Part shown: positions 4,189 through 5,956 of the stretch, piece by piece
Numbering within the stretch: position 1 is the stretch's first letter
Layout: each line of letters opens with the position of its first letter
NCBI GenBank assembly: GCA_934278965.1
Contig: CAKQWL010000053.1
Coordinates: forward strand, 1-5,956
DNA: 5,956 nt
Direction: 5' to 3'
Origin: an uncultured Clostridia bacterium
Lineage (GTDB): Bacteria; Bacillota; Clostridia; Peptostreptococcales; Anaerovoracaceae
Notes under the pieces: generated by a model
Told to the model about the DNA's origin: nothing
Database searches by the model: none
The model's input: only the letters and a program-made list of their open reading frames with translations
Program-made: the position numbers and the translations under genes

Positions 4189-5133
4189 ATGGAGTATATC
4201 GCGGCAGGATATAATATGCTGAACGATCTGAATTTTGCTGACGGTCGGAAGATTAAAAATCAGCTCGGCGGCAGTGTTTTTTCCCTTGCGGGAATCAAGC
4301 TCTGGCGGGACAGTCTGGCTTATGTCGGAATCGCCGGGAAGGATTTTCGGGATTATTACGGGGAGTTCCTCCGGCAAAACGGGATTCAGTATCATGTCGA
4401 AGAGCGGCTTCCGCATACGCTGTATTATGTTCTGGATTATGCTACGGACGGAAGCTGGGAGGAAACCTGCCTCTACGGGTCGGATTATGAAGACCGGGCG
4501 TACGAAGAGAGTAAATATGACGCTTCCTTTTTTGAACCGTTCTGCGGAGAAGACACCAAGGGCATTTACATTGAGGCGTCGCTCGGCACGAAAATCGTGT
4601 ATGAGTTTGATCGGCTTCGGGGGATGATGCCAAACGGAAAACTGATGTGGGAGATTGTAACATCCGATTTACTGGATCCGGCTCAGCATGATGAAATTCT
4701 GCAGCGCATCGAGCATGTTGATTATTATTCGATGAATCTTCATGAGGCCAAAGCGTTTTTTTCGGTGCAAACAGAAGAAGAGGCCATTCAAGAGCTCCAA
4801 AAGATCGAGAAACCGTGTTTCTTCCGGGTGGGAGAAAAAGGAGCTTATCTGATTCGGGGTAAAGAGGTGACTTTTCTGGCAGCGGTCGGCGCAGAGGAAA
4901 GCATCGGAGAAACCGGGTGCGGCAACTGCTCGACGGCAGCGGCGCTGATCGGGCTGGCAGAGGAAAAGAGCGCACTTGAGACTTTGGCAATGGCGAATAT
5001 TTCGGCGGCTTATAACGCCAAGCAGTACGGGCCGTATCCATGCACGGATAAAAGGACCCGGGCAGAAGCGGAAGCTTTGCGGGATAAGATCCTGCAGGAA
5101 GCGGCCGCAGCAGAAGACAGTAAGATAAAATAA
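4189..5133 (+). CDS. PfkB-family sugar kinase-like protein with GCGN motif
   Basis: This 314-residue protein has the PfkB/ribokinase layout. The N-terminal substrate-side motif is LGGSVFSLAG (26-35), followed by G..G.D (47-52). SMNLHEAKAFF (181-191) matches the conserved N..E region, and FRVGEKGAYL (212-221) the usual G..G strand. The C-terminal anion-hole motif is GETGCGNCSTAAAL (240-253). In active PfkB kinases this reads D-T-G-A-G-D, whose last Asp is the catalytic base; here it is N246 (AAC at 4924-4926), and the first Asp is E241. It may therefore have lost or altered kinase activity, or belong to a subfamily with Asn; fungal MAK32-like relatives also carry Asn there. The substrate is unknown. 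AAGGAG (4175-4180) lies 8 bases before the ATG. The gaps of 15 nt before and 21 nt after imply co-transcription with the flavoprotein and repressor. Confidence 0.88.
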   Translation: MEYIAAGYNMLNDLNFADGRKIKNQLGGSVFSLAGIKLWRDSLAYVGIAGKDFRDYYGEFLRQNGIQYHVEERLPHTLYYVLDYATDGSWEETCLYGSDYEDRAYEESKYDASFFEPFCGEDTKGIYIEASLGTKIVYEFDRLRGMMPNGKLMWEIVTSDLLDPAQHDEILQRIEHVDYYSMNLHEAKAFFSVQTEEEAIQELQKIEKPCFFRVGEKGAYLIRGKEVTFLAAVGAEESIGETGCGNCSTAAALIGLAEEKSALETLAMANISAAYNAKQYGPYPCTDKRTRAEAEALRDKILQEAAAAEDSKIK

Positions 5134-5154
5134 GGAATTCGAGGAGAAAAAAGA

Positions 5155-5562
5155 ATGGCATTATACGAATCCGGTGAGGATTATCTTGAAAATATTTTGA
5201 TGCTGAAAACCGAAAACGGAATGGTCCGATCGGTTGATATCGCAAACCGCATGGGCTTTTCAAAGCCCAGCGTGAGCCGGGCTATGGGGATTTTGAAAAA
5301 ATCCGGTCTGATTACGGTTGATGAGGGCGGACATATCTTTCTGACGGAAGAGGGCATGGCCGCGGCAGAGCGGATTTATGAGAGGCACACAGTGATTTCA
5401 GCCTACCTGGAGCAGCAGCTCGGGGTGTCGGAAGAAAACGCGCTTTCGGATGCCTGCAAGATCGAACACGACCTCAGTGAAGAAACTTACAGCAAAATAA
5501 AAGAAATCGTCCTTCGCTCCAATCCGGAACAACTGAAAAAAATAAGAAAAAGACCTTTTTAA
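5155..5562 (+). CDS. DtxR/MntR-family metal-dependent repressor
   Basis: This 135-residue protein is a two-domain DtxR-family regulator without the C-terminal SH3-like domain, the size of MntR. The N-terminal winged helix-turn-helix covers about 1-75 (VDIANRMGFSKPSVSRAMGILKKSGL, in which FSKPSVSRAM is the recognition helix). The dimer and metal domain follows (IYERHTVISAYL, then DACKIEHDLS). Likely metal ligands are D9, E12, H78, C101, E104 and H105. D9, E12 and H78 match the manganese sensor MntR. C101 stands where MntR has Glu99 and iron-sensing DtxR has Cys102. It probably binds DNA when loaded with Mn or Fe and controls metal uptake; its targets are not visible. AGGAG (5142-5146) lies 8 bases before the ATG. 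It is last in the operon, followed by a strong terminator. Confidence 0.93.
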   Translation: MALYESGEDYLENILMLKTENGMVRSVDIANRMGFSKPSVSRAMGILKKSGLITVDEGGHIFLTEEGMAAAERIYERHTVISAYLEQQLGVSEENALSDACKIEHDLSEETYSKIKEIVLRSNPEQLKKIRKRPF

Positions 5563-5584
5563 GAAGCTTTTTTGATTGAAAATC

Positions 5585-5629
5585 AAAGACCGCGGCTCCT
5601 GCGCTTCTCGCAGCGGCTGCGGTCTTTTT
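5585..5629. terminator. Terminator at the end of the plus-strand operon
   Basis: AAAGACCGC (5585-5593) pairs with GCGGTCTTT (5619-5627). An inner CTGCG/CGCAG stem (5599-5603/5609-5613) sits inside it, and the plus strand ends in five T (5625-5629). A second small stem, TTTGATT/AATCAAA (5571-5577/5581-5587), directly precedes and overlaps it. On the minus strand the hairpin is followed by TTTGATTTTC, so it may also serve the convergent CvpA-family gene. Confidence 0.85.
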
Positions 5630-5644
5630 ATGATTGGTGATCGG

Positions 5645-5679
5645 AAAATGCTCTCTGGAGCCGGTTTCTGGCGCATTTT
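5645..5679 (-). terminator. Possible terminator of the CvpA-family gene
   Basis: AAAATGC (5645-5651) pairs with GCATTTT (5673-5679), enclosing a GCCGG/CTGGC stem (5660-5664/5668-5672). The eight bases 5652-5659 form an asymmetric bulge. On the minus strand the structure lies 26 nt after the stop codon and ends in only four T. The bulge and short T-run make it a weak candidate. Confidence 0.4.
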
Positions 5680-5705
5680 GTGCACCTCACGGGGGTCGAT
5701 GCGTT

Positions 5706-5956
5706 TTACGCGATGAAATCACGGACAATCAGCATCAGGAGATTGTTGTCGTAAAGATCTTTGGCGAACATGGATCCGGATAGAGTTCCCATGATAGAGG
5801 AAGAAGTCTCCGGCGCGAGAAAACTGCAGAGCGGGACCAGCAGTGCAAGTCCGAAAAACACGATGAGGACTCCGCGCAGGAATCCGGCCGCGAGTCCGAG
5901 AATTCCGTCTGCCAAGCCGGTAAAGCCGTGATTTTGCTTTCGGGAAAGCGTTTCTG
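5706..5956 (-). CDS. CvpA-family membrane protein (C-terminal part)
   Basis: The minus-strand frame is open from the window edge to TAA at 5706-5708 and shows the last 82 residues. It begins ETLSRKQNHGFTGLADGILGLAAGFLRG, the loop and 'G..G...G..RG' pattern that precedes the final membrane helix in CvpA-family proteins. The helix VLIVFFGLALLVPLCSFLA follows, then a polar tail ending LLMLIVRDFIA. CvpA proteins are small integral membrane proteins named for colicin V production; their general role is not settled. The TTG at 5913-5915 is not the true start, because the frame and the family similarity continue upstream of it. The gene converges on the repressor gene, with 143 nt and one or two terminators between. 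Confidence 0.75.
   Translation of the reverse strand, partial: ETLSRKQNHGFTGLADGILGLAAGFLRGVLIVFFGLALLVPLCSFLAPETSSSIMGTLSGSMFAKDLYDNNLLMLIVRDFIA

Noticed and set aside
3901..4416. Minus-strand open frame of 171 codons
   Set aside because: It runs antisense across the flavoprotein-kinase junction, and both of those plus-strand genes carry clear family motifs.
4442..5263. Minus-strand open frame of 273 codons
   Set aside because: It is antisense to the PfkB-like and repressor genes, and its proline-, serine- and arginine-rich composition is that of a shadow frame.

Overview
The window reads as chromosome of an anaerobic, Clostridia-like member of the Bacillota. Shine-Dalgarno sites are strong (AGGAGG/AAGGAG), base composition looks intermediate, and the gene set fits: YlmH-type S4 protein, DtxR/MntR repressor, FTCD_C-type cyclodeaminase, four-cysteine flavoprotein and CvpA. 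Genus cannot be set from the sequence alone.

Left edge (1-611): the AT-rich 3' end of an unrecognised gene, then about 500 bases without a credible gene. This stretch is a chain of small hairpins, an isolated promoter-like TTGACA-N17-TATATG and a terminator hairpin. It lies at the 3' side of a complete tRNA-Ala(GGC) gene on the minus strand (612-687), a classic position for integrated or repeat DNA. The tRNA has its own promoter, and its leader is a perfect 8-bp hairpin.

Minus-strand DNA repair/ribosome block (747-2612): ylmH then nfo, 25 nt apart, probably one transcript from an extended -10 promoter that places +1 on the ylmH ATG. It ends in a 13-bp terminator whose far end overlaps the tRNA promoter's -35.

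Plus-strand operon (2643-5629): a divergent extended -10 promoter drives a folate cyclodeaminase, an iron-sulfur-type flavoprotein, a PfkB-fold kinase-like protein with GCGN in place of GAGD, and a two-domain DtxR/MntR repressor. The last three genes are 15 and 21 nt apart, and a strong terminator follows. The shared task of these genes is not evident. One-carbon or amino-acid fermentation, redox, small-molecule phosphorylation and metal-responsive control are all represented.

Right edge (5645-5956): a possible second terminator and the C-terminal part of a convergent CvpA-family membrane protein that runs off the window.

I see no CRISPR array, complete mobile element, toxin-antitoxin pair or recognisable defence system. 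The best leads are the kinase with its catalytic Asp replaced, the predicted leaderless ylmH mRNA, the tRNA leader hairpin and the multi-hairpin region.
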